Shown here piece by piece: positions 33,372-42,790 of a stretch of 64,000 bases of DNA. Both the position numbers and the translations under genes were made by a program. Positions within the stretch are counted from its first letter, which is position 1. Each line of letters starts with the position of its first letter. The notes beneath the pieces were generated by a model. The model saw nothing but the letters and a program-made list of their open reading frames with translations. It ran no database searches and was not told where the DNA came from. Source of the DNA: Streptomyces sp. HUAS 15-9 (GTDB lineage: Bacteria > Actinomycetota > Actinomycetes > Streptomycetales > Streptomycetaceae); assembly GCF_025642155.1 (NCBI RefSeq), contig NZ_CP106799.1, positions 185,479 through 249,478 on the forward strand, given 5' to 3'.

Positions 33372-34625
33372 ATGAGCACGCCCGACCGGTTCACCGTTTC
33401 CCGCCAGCTGCTCAGCCGCGCCGAGCGGGTGATCCCCGGCGGCGTCTGGGGCCACAACAAGTTCCCCTCCGTCCTGGACCCGGATCGGTACCCCTGGTTC
33501 GCCGAACGCGGAGAGGGCGCACGGCTGCGGGACGTCGACGGCACCTGGTACCTCGACTTCATGTGCGGCTACGGCACCATGGTCAACGGCTACGCGTGCC
33601 AGGAGGTCGACCAGGCCGTCATCGAGGAGGTCCGGCTCGGTGAGTGCCTGAGCCAGGCGACCGCCCGCTCGGTCGAGCTGGCCGAACTCCTGGTGGACAC
33701 GGTGGACGGCGCCGCCTGGGCGGCCTGGGGCAAGAGCGGTTCGGACGCGACCTGGATCGCCCTGCTCACCGCCCGGGCCCACACCGGACGCAGCCTGGTG
33801 GCGTGCGTGGACGGCGCCTATCACGGCTCGCACGGCTGGTGCGCCTGGTGCAACCCCGGCGCCGGCCGTCAGCCGTCCGACTCCCACACGGTCGTCACGA
33901 TGCGGTGGAACGACATCGACGACCTGAACCGGGTCTTCGCCACCCACGGGCCCGAGCTGGCCGCCGTGGCCATCACCCCCTTCCACCACCCGATCCCCGG
34001 AGCGGCCGTCCTGCCGGACCCGGCCTGGCTGCGCGCCCTGCGCGAGCACTGCGACCGGGCCGGGACCCTGCTGATCTCGGACGACGTCCGGGCCGGGTTC
34101 CGCCTCGACCTGCGCGGCTCGCACGCGGTGTTCGGCTACCGCCCGGACCTGGTCTGTTTCTCCAAGGCGCTCGCCAACGGCTGGCCCATCGCCGCCGTCA
34201 CCGGCACCGAGGCGCTGCGCGAAGCGGCCGGCAACGTCTTCGCGGCCGGCACCTTCTGGAACGCGGGCTCGGCGATGGCGGGCGCGATCGCCAACCTGCG
34301 GACGATGCGGAAGGAAGACGCCATCGGCCGGATGCGGGCAAGCGGCGAGAAGCTGCAGACGGGACTGCACGCACTCGGCGAACTCCACGGCGTGCCGCTG
34401 CAGGTGACCGGGCCGGCCGCCATGCCCCACGTCACGGTGGACGGCGACGACGAGTACCTGTGGATGCGGCGCTTCGCGGTCAATCTGGTGGCCGAGGGCT
34501 GCTTCGTGCATCCGACGCACAACTGGTTCGTGTCGGCCGCCCACGGCGACGACGTCATCGAGGAGTTCCTGGCCTGTGCGGGACGTGCGATGGTGCGCAC
34601 GCAGGAGGAGCTGGTCGGATCGTGA
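33372..34625 (+). CDS. Class III aminotransferase / glutamate-1-semialdehyde aminomutase-like
   Basis: 417 residues. RVIPGGVWGHNKFPSVLDP is the GSAM-type opening; GKSGSDATWIALLTARAHTGR, the PLP-binding Asp in LLISDDVRAGFRLD, and PLP Lys in LVCFSKALANGWPIAAV (near residue 264) are all present. Catalyses transamination or 1,2-amino transfer with PLP. GAGGAG lies 5 nt before the ATG. Suggested role: installing or moving an amino group on the peptide or its nucleoside-like attachment; it follows the oxidoreductase-type AhcY-like enzyme, which could provide the keto group. Confidence 0.88.
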   Translation: MSTPDRFTVSRQLLSRAERVIPGGVWGHNKFPSVLDPDRYPWFAERGEGARLRDVDGTWYLDFMCGYGTMVNGYACQEVDQAVIEEVRLGECLSQATARSVELAELLVDTVDGAAWAAWGKSGSDATWIALLTARAHTGRSLVACVDGAYHGSHGWCAWCNPGAGRQPSDSHTVVTMRWNDIDDLNRVFATHGPELAAVAITPFHHPIPGAAVLPDPAWLRALREHCDRAGTLLISDDVRAGFRLDLRGSHAVFGYRPDLVCFSKALANGWPIAAVTGTEALREAAGNVFAAGTFWNAGSAMAGAIANLRTMRKEDAIGRMRASGEKLQTGLHALGELHGVPLQVTGPAAMPHVTVDGDDEYLWMRRFAVNLVAEGCFVHPTHNWFVSAAHGDDVIEEFLACAGRAMVRTQEELVGS

Positions 34626-36811
34626 CCCGGCTCACGATCTCGGGCGGGCTGGATCACGGGCGCCTGCTGCACTGGATCTCCGACTCGGCCGATGCTCTCC
34701 GCGTGACCGCGACGGGCCCGGCCGAAACAGTGGTCCAGTTCGACGGAAGCGGCCCCGATCTGGCGCTGGCCGTCCCCGCCCGGCTGCCGTGCGACGCGAC
34801 CTGGTGGGCGGCGGCCACGCTCCGCCGCAGCCTGCGCCGGGTACCGGACGCCGACGCGTGTGCCTCCCCAGGGCTGGAATCCGTCCTGCTCAGCGGCCAC
34901 TGGCGGCACCCCGACGCGGCGTCTGACCGGCCGGGGGCAGACGGCGTCCTCCTGTTCAAACCGGACATGGTGGTCACCGCCGAGACCCTGCGCGAGCTGG
35001 CGGACCGGCTGGCCGAATGCGGCTACCGTGCCGAGCGGGCCACAGTGCTGTCGGGACGGGAGATCGCCGACAGCGGGGTGGCGATGGCGCACTACCGTCC
35101 GCACACCGAGCTGGCGCGGCGCGGGTCGCTCACCGCGGAGGAGCGAATCGCGCTCCTGCGGGTCTACGACCGACCCGAGTTCACAGCCCGGTTCGGCGCA
35201 CGCCCGCAGGACCTCGAAGTCGTACCCGCCTACCGGCTGCTCGCCGACGGAAGGATCACCGCGGAACGGCTGGAGAAGTGGAGCACCGCCTCCGCCGAGC
35301 TGCGCGGACTGGACAGCGGCGCGATCGACGGCCCCAACGAGATCGGCGACTGCCTCTTCGTCAACGTCCTGCAGGACCCCGGCTTCAACGAGGGCGAGCC
35401 GGTCATCGTGATGAATCCCCACATGCCCGGGGTGCTCGCGCAACTGGAGCAGCCGGAGATCAGCGTGGTGGCGGTCCTGGTGTCCGCCGCGGGCAAGCAG
35501 CCGCTGCCCTGGAAACGCATGCGTCAGGAGTTCTGCGGCATCACCGACCCCGCCCGGGCGCTTCCGGGCAGCCTGCGCGGTGACGCCCTGGTCGGGCTGT
35601 TTCCGCTGTGCGGCAGGGCCGGGGAGCCGGTACGGCGCACCAACAACGGGGTCCACCTGAGCAACGGCGTGATCGAAGTGATGCACGACGCGCTGACCTG
35701 GTTCGGCGTCCCACCGGAACAGACCTCCGCGGGGCGGCGGTTGGGGGAGGCCGGCGCGGATCCCGCCACGGCGCTGGTGCATCCGTTCCTCGAACTGACC
35801 GGCCGACGGCGCGCGGTGGCGAGCCTCACCGACGGCCTCGCGCCGGAACCAGCGGCCCGCGTCCTGCGCAACGGCCGGCCGTGCGAGGCCGACGACTTCC
35901 CGGGCTCCGCCGAGAGCGTACGGCGGATCGACGTGGCCAGGGGGCTCACCGACCGGCTCGGGCGCGTCCCAGGCACCGTCGCGGTGCTGGTCACCGGCTC
36001 GGTGGGGCGCAATCGCGCATGCCCCGACTCCGATCTCAACCTGCTTGTCGTGCACGGCAGCGAGCCGGTGACGGACGACCGGGGCCGGCCGCAGGACGTG
36101 CGCCAGGTGACGGACGGCATCGAGGTGCGCATCGAATACGTCTCGCTCGACGCGGCCGAGTCCCTGACCGCCGCCCTGGATCCGTCGACGCACCCGGCAG
36201 ACGCCTTTCCCGCCGTGCTGCGCCGGCTCGCGCTCGCCGCGCGGTTCGGCGGCCTGCCCCTGCTGGACGAACAGGGCCGGGCGGGCCGGCTGGCCGACCG
36301 TGCCGCACGGCAGTCGGTGCCACCCGCACTGCTGGCCGGTCGACTGGACCGGGTGCTGCACCTGGTGCGGGGACCGGGGGCCCACGGCCGACCGGGCTGG
36401 GAGGCGGTCCGAACGGCCGCCTTCGAACTGGCCGTGGCGGCGCTGGCCGCCCGGCCGGCACGGTTCCAGAGGCCCAAGTGGGTCCCCGCGGACCTTCGGA
36501 CGATCGGTCGGCCAGACCTGTGGGAGGTGCTGCGCGAGGCATGGCAGGTGGCGGAGACCGGCGAGGCCCAGGTGCGGGAGAGGCTGCGGGAGGCGGCGGC
36601 CTCACCCGCGTGCGACCACCGGACCCTTGCCGACGCCCGCGCGCTGCTCGCCGCCGGCCGACTGGTGGACGCCCACTTCTGTGCTCGCTTCGCCACCCGC
36701 GCCGCGCTCACCCGGCAGGACCTCGCACAGGCAACGGACGCGCCCCCCGCGGCGCTCGCCGAGCGACTCGGGGAGCTGGCCGAACAGGAACTTCACCGCT
36801 CGGTGGCCTGA
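34622..36811 (+). CDS. Nucleoside-diphosphate-kinase-like / nucleotidyltransferase fusion
   Basis: 729 residues, GTG start overlapping the aminotransferase stop. Residues ~105-350 are NDK-like: GVLLFKPDMVVTAETLRELADRLAECGYR, VAVLVSAAGKQ, ALPGSLRGD and NNGVHLSNGVIEVMHDALTWF, corresponding to the NDK motif NxxHxSDSxExAxxEixLWF with the catalytic His retained (but SDS is SNG); a ~120-residue insert splits the domain. Residues ~445-500 carry a pol-beta-type nucleotidyltransferase motif, LVTGSVGRNRACPDSDLNLLVV (GS...DxD), followed by a helical domain. I know no such fusion. Predicted to phosphorylate and/or transfer nucleotides to a small molecule, peptide or protein. Confidence 0.75.
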   Translation: MTRLTISGGLDHGRLLHWISDSADALRVTATGPAETVVQFDGSGPDLALAVPARLPCDATWWAAATLRRSLRRVPDADACASPGLESVLLSGHWRHPDAASDRPGADGVLLFKPDMVVTAETLRELADRLAECGYRAERATVLSGREIADSGVAMAHYRPHTELARRGSLTAEERIALLRVYDRPEFTARFGARPQDLEVVPAYRLLADGRITAERLEKWSTASAELRGLDSGAIDGPNEIGDCLFVNVLQDPGFNEGEPVIVMNPHMPGVLAQLEQPEISVVAVLVSAAGKQPLPWKRMRQEFCGITDPARALPGSLRGDALVGLFPLCGRAGEPVRRTNNGVHLSNGVIEVMHDALTWFGVPPEQTSAGRRLGEAGADPATALVHPFLELTGRRRAVASLTDGLAPEPAARVLRNGRPCEADDFPGSAESVRRIDVARGLTDRLGRVPGTVAVLVTGSVGRNRACPDSDLNLLVVHGSEPVTDDRGRPQDVRQVTDGIEVRIEYVSLDAAESLTAALDPSTHPADAFPAVLRRLALAARFGGLPLLDEQGRAGRLADRAARQSVPPALLAGRLDRVLHLVRGPGAHGRPGWEAVRTAAFELAVAALAARPARFQRPKWVPADLRTIGRPDLWEVLREAWQVAETGEAQVRERLREAAASPACDHRTLADARALLAAGRLVDAHFCARFATRAALTRQDLAQATDAPPAALAERLGELAEQELHRSVA

Positions 36812-36837
36812 CTCCCACCCCATACCCAAGGAACCCG

Positions 36838-38025
36838 ATGACCTCCACCGATCAGATACATCTGGTCCACGCGCTCGACGAACGGCTGCGGACGACGAGC
36901 ATCTGCCTCGCCGTGGCGTACGGAGCACGCCACGATCCCACCGGCCACGGCGGCCTGGCCCATGTCCTCGAACACCTGCTGATGTCGGCCCCCGTCGGTG
37001 ACGTCGGGCCGCTCGTCCAGCACATCGAGAGCCTGGGCGGCAGCGCCAACGCCGAGACCGGCCTGGAACACATGCTCTTCTACGCCCAGGTCGCCGCCGA
37101 GGACGCGGACGAGGTCGCCGGGCTCCTGTTGCGCAGCCTCCTCAGCCCCGCTCTGGATCCGGGCACACTGGACGCCGAGCGCTCGGCGGTGCTGCAGGAA
37201 CTCGCCGCCGCCGAGGCCGACCCCGCGGACGTCGTCCAGGACGCGTTCCTCGGCGCGATCTTCGCCGACCACCCCCTCGGCCGTCCGGTCGGCGGAACCG
37301 TGCCCGAGATCACCGCTCTCGATCTCGACACGGTCGTACGAGGCCACCGCGAACGGTTCGTGACCGCCCCCATGGCACTGGCCGTGATCGGGCCCAGGCT
37401 GCCACGGCCACTCGCGGGCCTGCCGACGGAACGCCGTGCCGCCCTCGCACCACCCGCCCCGGTGCCGCTCGGCGCGGTCCGCGCCGGCCGGCCGGCCTGG
37501 CCCGACACGTTCGGCTGGGTGGCCGTCGGCGGCCGCTCGCAGGGCCTGGCCGACACCAACCGCCACCGGTACGCCGTGCTGGCCAACCTGCTCGGCGGCA
37601 GCGCCTACTCGGTGCTGTACCAGGAGCTGCGGATCGCGGCCGGTCTGGCCTACTCGTTCCAGGCATGGGACCGCGGCTACACCGAAGCCGGAGCCTGGCG
37701 GGTGATGATCGGTGTGGAGAGCGGGAACGGTCCCAAGGCGGTGGACATCGTCACCCGCGAACTGTCCCGGCTGGCGGACGAAGGACCGACCGACCACCAT
37801 CTGCTGGCGGCGCTGAGGCACGCCAGGACGAGCCTGATCCTGGACACGGAGACGCCGCTGGAGCACGCCCGGCTCCTCGCCTCCCGCGCCCTGCGCCACC
37901 CGGCCCGCTGGGACATCAACCGGGAGCTGGCCGAGATCGCCGCCGTGTCCGCCACCGACGTGCGGCGGGCCGCCGCCGAGCTGCTGACGGATCCCGTCAC
38001 CGTCGTCCGCCCGGAGGCCAGGTGA
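36838..38025 (+). CDS. M16-family zinc peptidase
   Basis: 395 residues. Inverted zinc motif HxxEH in GGLAHVLEHLLMS (near residue 45) with the third ligand Glu in ERSAVLQEL about 76 residues on, so it should be active. The C-terminal half (NLLGGSAYSVLYQELRIAAGLAYSFQAW) is the inactive second M16 lobe with the R/Y motif. M16 peptidases trim leaders in PQQ, subtilosin and other peptide pathways. Here it is the natural candidate for proteolysis of the 19-residue peptide, acting in the cytoplasm before export. Confidence 0.9.
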   Translation: MTSTDQIHLVHALDERLRTTSICLAVAYGARHDPTGHGGLAHVLEHLLMSAPVGDVGPLVQHIESLGGSANAETGLEHMLFYAQVAAEDADEVAGLLLRSLLSPALDPGTLDAERSAVLQELAAAEADPADVVQDAFLGAIFADHPLGRPVGGTVPEITALDLDTVVRGHRERFVTAPMALAVIGPRLPRPLAGLPTERRAALAPPAPVPLGAVRAGRPAWPDTFGWVAVGGRSQGLADTNRHRYAVLANLLGGSAYSVLYQELRIAAGLAYSFQAWDRGYTEAGAWRVMIGVESGNGPKAVDIVTRELSRLADEGPTDHHLLAALRHARTSLILDTETPLEHARLLASRALRHPARWDINRELAEIAAVSATDVRRAAAELLTDPVTVVRPEAR

Positions 38026-38861
38026 AGACCGCCGCGCCCGCCTGCGAGCGCTACCTCGCCGAAGCCGCCGCCGCCGGACTGGTGGAGCAGGCCCGGGGCC
38101 ACCGGTACGTCGTCGGCGTACACGAAGACCCGCTGTCGAACGAGCGCCGGCTTCTCGTCGAGTACTGCGACGAGGAACTGCTGACCGACCTGGCCTGGCT
38201 GACGCGGCTCGTCGAGCAGGCCCGCGCCCTGGAACCCGCGGTGGCGGCCGTGGTCGTCCGCGCGCCGGGGACCGTCCGGCTGGATGACCCCTGGCAGCGC
38301 ACCATCAGCTACGTGATCCACCCGGCCGACTCGGCCGACGCCGCTTCCGGTGCCCCGGCCGTCCCCGGCGTCACGGTCAGCCCCGCCGAGACGGCCCAGG
38401 ACGAGGACCGGATCACTGAATGGCTGGCCCGGGCCATGGTCGACGGCAGCGCCGACCACGGTCATACCGCCGACCCGGCCACCGCCGTCCCGCTCGCCCG
38501 GGAGTGCCTGAGCGATCCCGACCGCTTCTCCTACCTGGCGCGGCTGGGCGGCACCGCGGTCGGCCATGCCACCCTGCTGTGCGCCGCACAGGACGAGGTC
38601 ACCGGCCGGCGGGCCGTGGAACTGGTCGACATCCTGGTCGAGCTCGCGGACAGGCCCCGCCGTGGCGCCGTGGCCGCCGCGCTCACCTCGGCAGCCCTCG
38701 CCCACGCCCACCGCCTCGACCTCCCCCTGCTCGGCCACGTCGTCCACCCCTCGGCGCAGTCCGCCGCGGATCACGGCGACCGCATCGTGGCCGCACTGCT
38801 CACCCAGGGCTGGAACCTCGACCACGTCTTCTGGCGACGGTCGCTCCACCCCTCACGATGA
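38022..38861 (+). CDS. GNAT-like acetyltransferase-type protein
   Basis: 279 residues, GTG overlapping the M16 stop. Second half DEDRITEWLARAMVDGSADHGH and then FSYLARLGGTAVGHATLLCA...ELVDILVELADRPRRGAVAAALTSAALAHAHRLDLPLLGHVV follows the GNAT pattern (beta-4 strand, pyrophosphate loop region RRRGxAAALT, helix 3). The first half is not recognised. Could acylate an amino group of the product, or be a non-acetylating GNAT fold. Moderate confidence in the fold, low in the reaction. Confidence 0.55.
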   Translation: MKTAAPACERYLAEAAAAGLVEQARGHRYVVGVHEDPLSNERRLLVEYCDEELLTDLAWLTRLVEQARALEPAVAAVVVRAPGTVRLDDPWQRTISYVIHPADSADAASGAPAVPGVTVSPAETAQDEDRITEWLARAMVDGSADHGHTADPATAVPLARECLSDPDRFSYLARLGGTAVGHATLLCAAQDEVTGRRAVELVDILVELADRPRRGAVAAALTSAALAHAHRLDLPLLGHVVHPSAQSAADHGDRIVAALLTQGWNLDHVFWRRSLHPSR

Positions 38862-38873
38862 ACGGCGCCTGAT

Positions 38874-39935
38874 ATGGACCTGGCCCTGCTGTACGACGTA
38901 CTGGACGTGCCCGAGGAGAATGGCCCCGGCCACCTGCTCTTCGAGGCCCGCAAACGGCACTACACGCTCCCGTACCTGGTGCTCTCCGTCCTTGCCCGGG
39001 ACGGCGTACCGATGAGCACCGCCGCCCGGGGCGAACTCGACCGCGCGCGGCGGCGCGCGGACTACTACCGGGCTGCACTCGCCCGCGTCGCCGCCGAGGA
39101 GCCCCTCCAGGTCCTGAAGGGGCCGCTGCTGGCCCGGAGTTATCCCGAGGACGTGCTGCGCCCGCAGGGTGACCTGGATCTGGTCACCGCCGACGAGGAG
39201 ACGCTGTGGCGGGTGGTCCGGCTGCTGCTGGCCGAGCGGCCGGAGCACGTGGGCGTCTCAGTGCTGGGCGCGCCGACCCGCCATGTGGTGGTGACACTGA
39301 GCCGCCCGGCCGAGGATCCGCTGCTCGATCCGCACCTGCGCTTCGAGGTCGCCACCGCCGCGCTGGTCGGAGACTTCGAAGCCGTGCCGATCAGGACCGC
39401 CATGCCGGACGATCCGCTGACGGCCAATCTGCTGGCCCTGGCCGAGGAGCGGTTCCAGCGCCCCTTCCATCCGCGGGACGCCCTGGACATCCACCAGCTC
39501 GGCCGGTTCGATCGGCCGAGCATTACCGAACTCGTGGCCACCGTGGCCGAGTACCACCTGGCCCCCGAGCTGACGGAGCTGCTGGAGTTCGCCGGCCGAC
39601 TGGTCCCGCTGGGCGTGCTCGCCCCGCTCGCCGAGGCACTCGAGACGACGGCCGCCGCGGAGCGGGAACGCCGCGCCACCGCCCCGGCGGCCCCGTCCCC
39701 GCCGACCGGAGCCACCGCGGCCCTGGACGACGGCCGCCCCCTGTACGGCATGCAGCTGCGCCGCCACGACGACCACGCCCACTGGCCGCTCGCCCGCGTC
39801 CACCGGTTCGGGGCCGACGCGCTGCTCCTGACACCTGTGGGCGACTACCTGCTGGTCACGGGCGAGATCGTGGAGCGCGACCGATACGAGGCCGCACTGC
39901 GCGAGCTCGATCGGATCACGGAGGAACCGGCATGA
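38874..39935 (+). CDS. Nucleotidyltransferase-fold protein (NTP_transf_5-like)
   Basis: 353 residues. VLKGPLLARSYPEDVLRPQGDLDLVTADEE matches the core of the NTP_transf_5 family (KG..LA..YP...R..GDiDllV), in which the DxD binds metal. A C-terminal stretch of about 60 residues (ALDDGRPLYGMQLRRHDDHAHW...GDYLLVTGEIVERDRYEAALRELD) is separate. Family members are linked to capsule, lasso-peptide and RiPP clusters and often have no proven reaction. Second nucleotidyltransferase fold in the operon. Stop overlaps the ABC ATPase start (ATGA). Confidence 0.7.
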   Translation: MDLALLYDVLDVPEENGPGHLLFEARKRHYTLPYLVLSVLARDGVPMSTAARGELDRARRRADYYRAALARVAAEEPLQVLKGPLLARSYPEDVLRPQGDLDLVTADEETLWRVVRLLLAERPEHVGVSVLGAPTRHVVVTLSRPAEDPLLDPHLRFEVATAALVGDFEAVPIRTAMPDDPLTANLLALAEERFQRPFHPRDALDIHQLGRFDRPSITELVATVAEYHLAPELTELLEFAGRLVPLGVLAPLAEALETTAAAERERRATAPAAPSPPTGATAALDDGRPLYGMQLRRHDDHAHWPLARVHRFGADALLLTPVGDYLLVTGEIVERDRYEAALRELDRITEEPA

Positions 39936-40885
39936 CCGCGGTACGCACCCGCGCCCTGGCCCGACAGTACGGCGGCGGCCGGAAAGGCGCCCCGGTCCAC
40001 GCGCTGCGTGAGGTGGAGCTGACCGTCGAACCCGGCGAGGTCTACGGCCTGTTGGGACCGAACGGCGCAGGGAAGACGACCCTGTGCCGCATCCTGTCCA
40101 CCATCCTGCTGCCCACCTCGGGCACCGCCGAGGTGATGGGACTGGACGTGGTCCGGGACGCCCAACGCGTCAAGCGGTCCATCGGCATCGTCTTCGGCGG
40201 CGAGCGCGGTCTGTACGGCCGGCTGACGGTGCGGGAGAACATCCGGTTCTGGGCGGCGCTCTACGGCCTGCACGGCACCGCTCTGCGCCGGCGCTCGGAC
40301 GCGCTCCTGGAACGGATGGGCCTCACCGAGCGGGCCGGTGACCGCGTCGACGCCCTGTCCCGGGGCATGAAACAGCGCCTGCACCTGGCCCGGGGACTCG
40401 TCGCCGATCCGCCCGTGCTCATCCTCGACGAGCCCACGGTCGGGATGGACCCGGTCGCCGCACATGACTTCCGCGCCCTGATCGGCGAGCTTCGCCAGGA
40501 CCGGCGCACCGTGCTGCTGACCACACACGACATGGCCGAGGCCGCGGCGGTCTGCGACCGGGTCTCACTCGTGGACCACGGCCGGGTCATCGCCACCAAG
40601 GCGCCCGCGGAGATCGGCGAGCTCGTCACACGCTACGAGCGGGTGGAGGCGCAGGGGGCGACCGACGAGGTCGCCGTCGCCGTCCGCCGCGTACCGGGCG
40701 TCGTCGCCACCCGGGCGATCGGCCCGGACCGGCTGCGGATTGAGACCGAGGACACCGCGGCGACCCGCGCGGTGCTGCGGCACCTGGTCGACGCCGGAAT
40801 CACCGACCTCACCACCGGTCGGCCCACCCTGGAGGAGGTCTACCTTCACCTCGTCGGCGACCGAGGCATGGCGGTGCGCACGTGA
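39932..40885 (+). CDS. ABC-2 type exporter ATPase
   Basis: 317 residues: Walker A GLLGPNGAGKTTLCRIL, Q-loop region, signature LSRGMKQRLHLARGLV, Walker B VLILDEPTVGMDP, H-loop LTTHDM, and a C-terminal NatA/DrrA-type extension ending TLEEVYLHLVGDRG. Energises the two permeases that follow. Likely exports the mature product and gives self-protection. Confidence 0.93.
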   Translation: MTAVRTRALARQYGGGRKGAPVHALREVELTVEPGEVYGLLGPNGAGKTTLCRILSTILLPTSGTAEVMGLDVVRDAQRVKRSIGIVFGGERGLYGRLTVRENIRFWAALYGLHGTALRRRSDALLERMGLTERAGDRVDALSRGMKQRLHLARGLVADPPVLILDEPTVGMDPVAAHDFRALIGELRQDRRTVLLTTHDMAEAAAVCDRVSLVDHGRVIATKAPAEIGELVTRYERVEAQGATDEVAVAVRRVPGVVATRAIGPDRLRIETEDTAATRAVLRHLVDAGITDLTTGRPTLEEVYLHLVGDRGMAVRT

Positions 40886-41649
40886 GGCTCTTCGTCACGG
40901 CCGTGCGCTGGCAGCTCCTGCTGGCCAGGAACTCACCCGACACACTCCAGGTCTGTCTGACGGCGCCGCTCCTCACCATCGTCTTCCTCGCCGTCAGCGA
41001 GAGCTCCGGACGCACGGACCTGTCCGCCTACGGGGTCGTGGCCCCCACCCTGATGTCCCTCTGGCTCCTCTCGCTGTACACCGCGGGCGAACTGATCGCC
41101 GAGGAGCGGGCACTCGGCACGCTGGAGGGCATGGTGGCCACCCCGGCCCCGCTCGGAGTCGTGGTGCTCGGCCGGCTGAGCGCGATCACCGCGGTGGGAC
41201 TGGTGGCCTTCGCCGAGTCCTGGCTCACGGCCGGGCTGGTCTTCGGTCGCTGGCTGGCCCTGCCGCATCCGGCCGCCGCACTGGCCTGCCTGCTGGCCAC
41301 CGGGGCGAGCACGGCCGCCACCGCGTCCGTGCTGTCGCCCCTGTTCGTCCTGATGCCGTCCGCCCGGACCGTGCAGAACACACTCAGCTACCCGTTCTAC
41401 CTGCTCAGCGGCGTCCTCGTGCCGGTCTCCCACTTCCCCGGCTGGCTGCGGCCCATGGCCAGGATCATCTTCCTGTCCTGGTCCTCGGACCTGCTGCGGG
41501 ACAGCCTGGCGCCGACACCGCTCCCGTCCGTCCTGCCGCGACTCACCGCGATCCTCCTCCTCGGCGCGGCCGGCGGCCTGCTCGGCCTGGCACTGCTCCG
41601 CCGGGTTCTCACCGCGGTGCGCCGCCACGGCACCCTCTCCCAGGTATGA
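40882..41649 (+). CDS. ABC-2 type permease 1
   Basis: 255 residues with six predicted membrane helices; FSESW-type helix content and the region LYTAGELIAEERALGTLEGMVATPAPLGVVVLGRL is the ABC2_membrane motif following helix 2. GTG start overlaps the ATPase stop. Forms a heteromeric pore with the next gene product. Confidence 0.88.
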   Translation: MRLFVTAVRWQLLLARNSPDTLQVCLTAPLLTIVFLAVSESSGRTDLSAYGVVAPTLMSLWLLSLYTAGELIAEERALGTLEGMVATPAPLGVVVLGRLSAITAVGLVAFAESWLTAGLVFGRWLALPHPAAALACLLATGASTAATASVLSPLFVLMPSARTVQNTLSYPFYLLSGVLVPVSHFPGWLRPMARIIFLSWSSDLLRDSLAPTPLPSVLPRLTAILLLGAAGGLLGLALLRRVLTAVRRHGTLSQV

Positions 41650-42455
41650 GGTCCAGCATGTCCGTCCAGCAACTGCGGATCATCGGCTACAGCGCGGCCA
41701 ACGCCTACGCCGACCTGCGGGCCATCTACACCTGGAAGACCTGGACGGTCGGCTGGCTGGGCCGGATGCTGGCCCAGGTGACGTTCTTCAGCATGCTGGG
41801 CCGCCTGGTCGGCGGCTCGAACGGCACCACCTACCTGGTGGTCGGCAACGCGCTGATGACCTGTGTCATCGAGTCCCTTTCGGTCGTGGCCTCCTCCAGC
41901 TGGGAGCGGGCCGCGGGCACGCTGGGGCTGCTCGCCGCCTCGGGCACACGGCTCACCTGGGTCTTCGTCGGCCGGAGCCTGCAGTGGCCGGTCAGCGGCA
42001 CCGGAACCTCGCTGGTCGCGCTCTTCGCGCTGGGCCCGGTGTTCGGCCTGCGGTGGCAACCGGGGCAGATCCTGCCTGCCGTCGCCCTGGTCCTGCTGAC
42101 GGCGCTCACCACGTACTTCGTCGGCCTGTTGCTGGCCGCGCTGGTACTCAACACCAGTCGGGTGCGCAACGTCGTGTCCAACGTCGCGTACCTGGTCATG
42201 ATGGCTGTGTGCGGGGTTCAGGCGCCGGTCGGCTACTGGCCGCGCTGGGTACGGTGGTTCGCCGACACGCTGCCGCTCACCCACCTGCTCGCCGCGCTGC
42301 GCGCCCTGGTCGACGGGCGGGGCCTGGCGGTCGTGACCGCGCATGCGGGCATCGGCCTCGGTGTCGGCCTGCTCTGGCTGGCCGGCGCGCACTGGGCGTT
42401 CACCGCGCTGCTGGTACGGGGCCGACGGGCGGGGACGATCGAGTTCTCATCTTGA
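41646..42455 (+). CDS. ABC-2 type permease 2
   Basis: 269 residues, six helices; IIGYSAANAYADLRAIYTWKTW start, VASSSWERAAGTLGLLAASGTRLTWVFVGRS coupling helix region and MMAVCGVQAPVGYWPRWVRWFADTLPLTH. ATG overlaps the permease 1 stop. Last gene of the operon. Confidence 0.88.
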   Translation: MRSSMSVQQLRIIGYSAANAYADLRAIYTWKTWTVGWLGRMLAQVTFFSMLGRLVGGSNGTTYLVVGNALMTCVIESLSVVASSSWERAAGTLGLLAASGTRLTWVFVGRSLQWPVSGTGTSLVALFALGPVFGLRWQPGQILPAVALVLLTALTTYFVGLLLAALVLNTSRVRNVVSNVAYLVMMAVCGVQAPVGYWPRWVRWFADTLPLTHLLAALRALVDGRGLAVVTAHAGIGLGVGLLWLAGAHWAFTALLVRGRRAGTIEFSS

Positions 42456-42790
42456 GGTCGTCCCTGTCCCGGCTGCCGTCGTGACGATCCGAGGGTGGGG
42501 TCTGTCCAGCCGCTGACGAGACACTCCCACGCTCCGCCAAGTGCGTCAGGGCCCAGCGGTCCCATGCCTGGCTGGGGCGGCGCGGGGTCAGTGAAGACCG
42601 GCAGCCGAGGTCCGCCAGCTGTGGCCGTCGGTCCGCTGTCAGGCCAGCTGGGGGGAGCGGGGGACGCCCTGGTCTGGGGTAATACCAAGAGGTGGAGGGA
42701 GCGGTGTGGCCCGCATGCTCCTCCAGCCGTAGCCATCACGGAAGCGGGGTCACAACCTCCCAAAGCGGCGGCGCTCGCCACTTGGGATGC
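42456..42790. other. Intergenic region between convergent genes
   Basis: 335 bp between the exporter operon and the MBL-fold gene on the other strand; no gene or clear hairpin seen. Confidence 0.4.

Noticed and set aside
34136..36385. 749-codon minus-strand frame over the aminotransferase/NDK genes
   Set aside because: Shadow of two recognised genes; typical of high-GC third-position bias.
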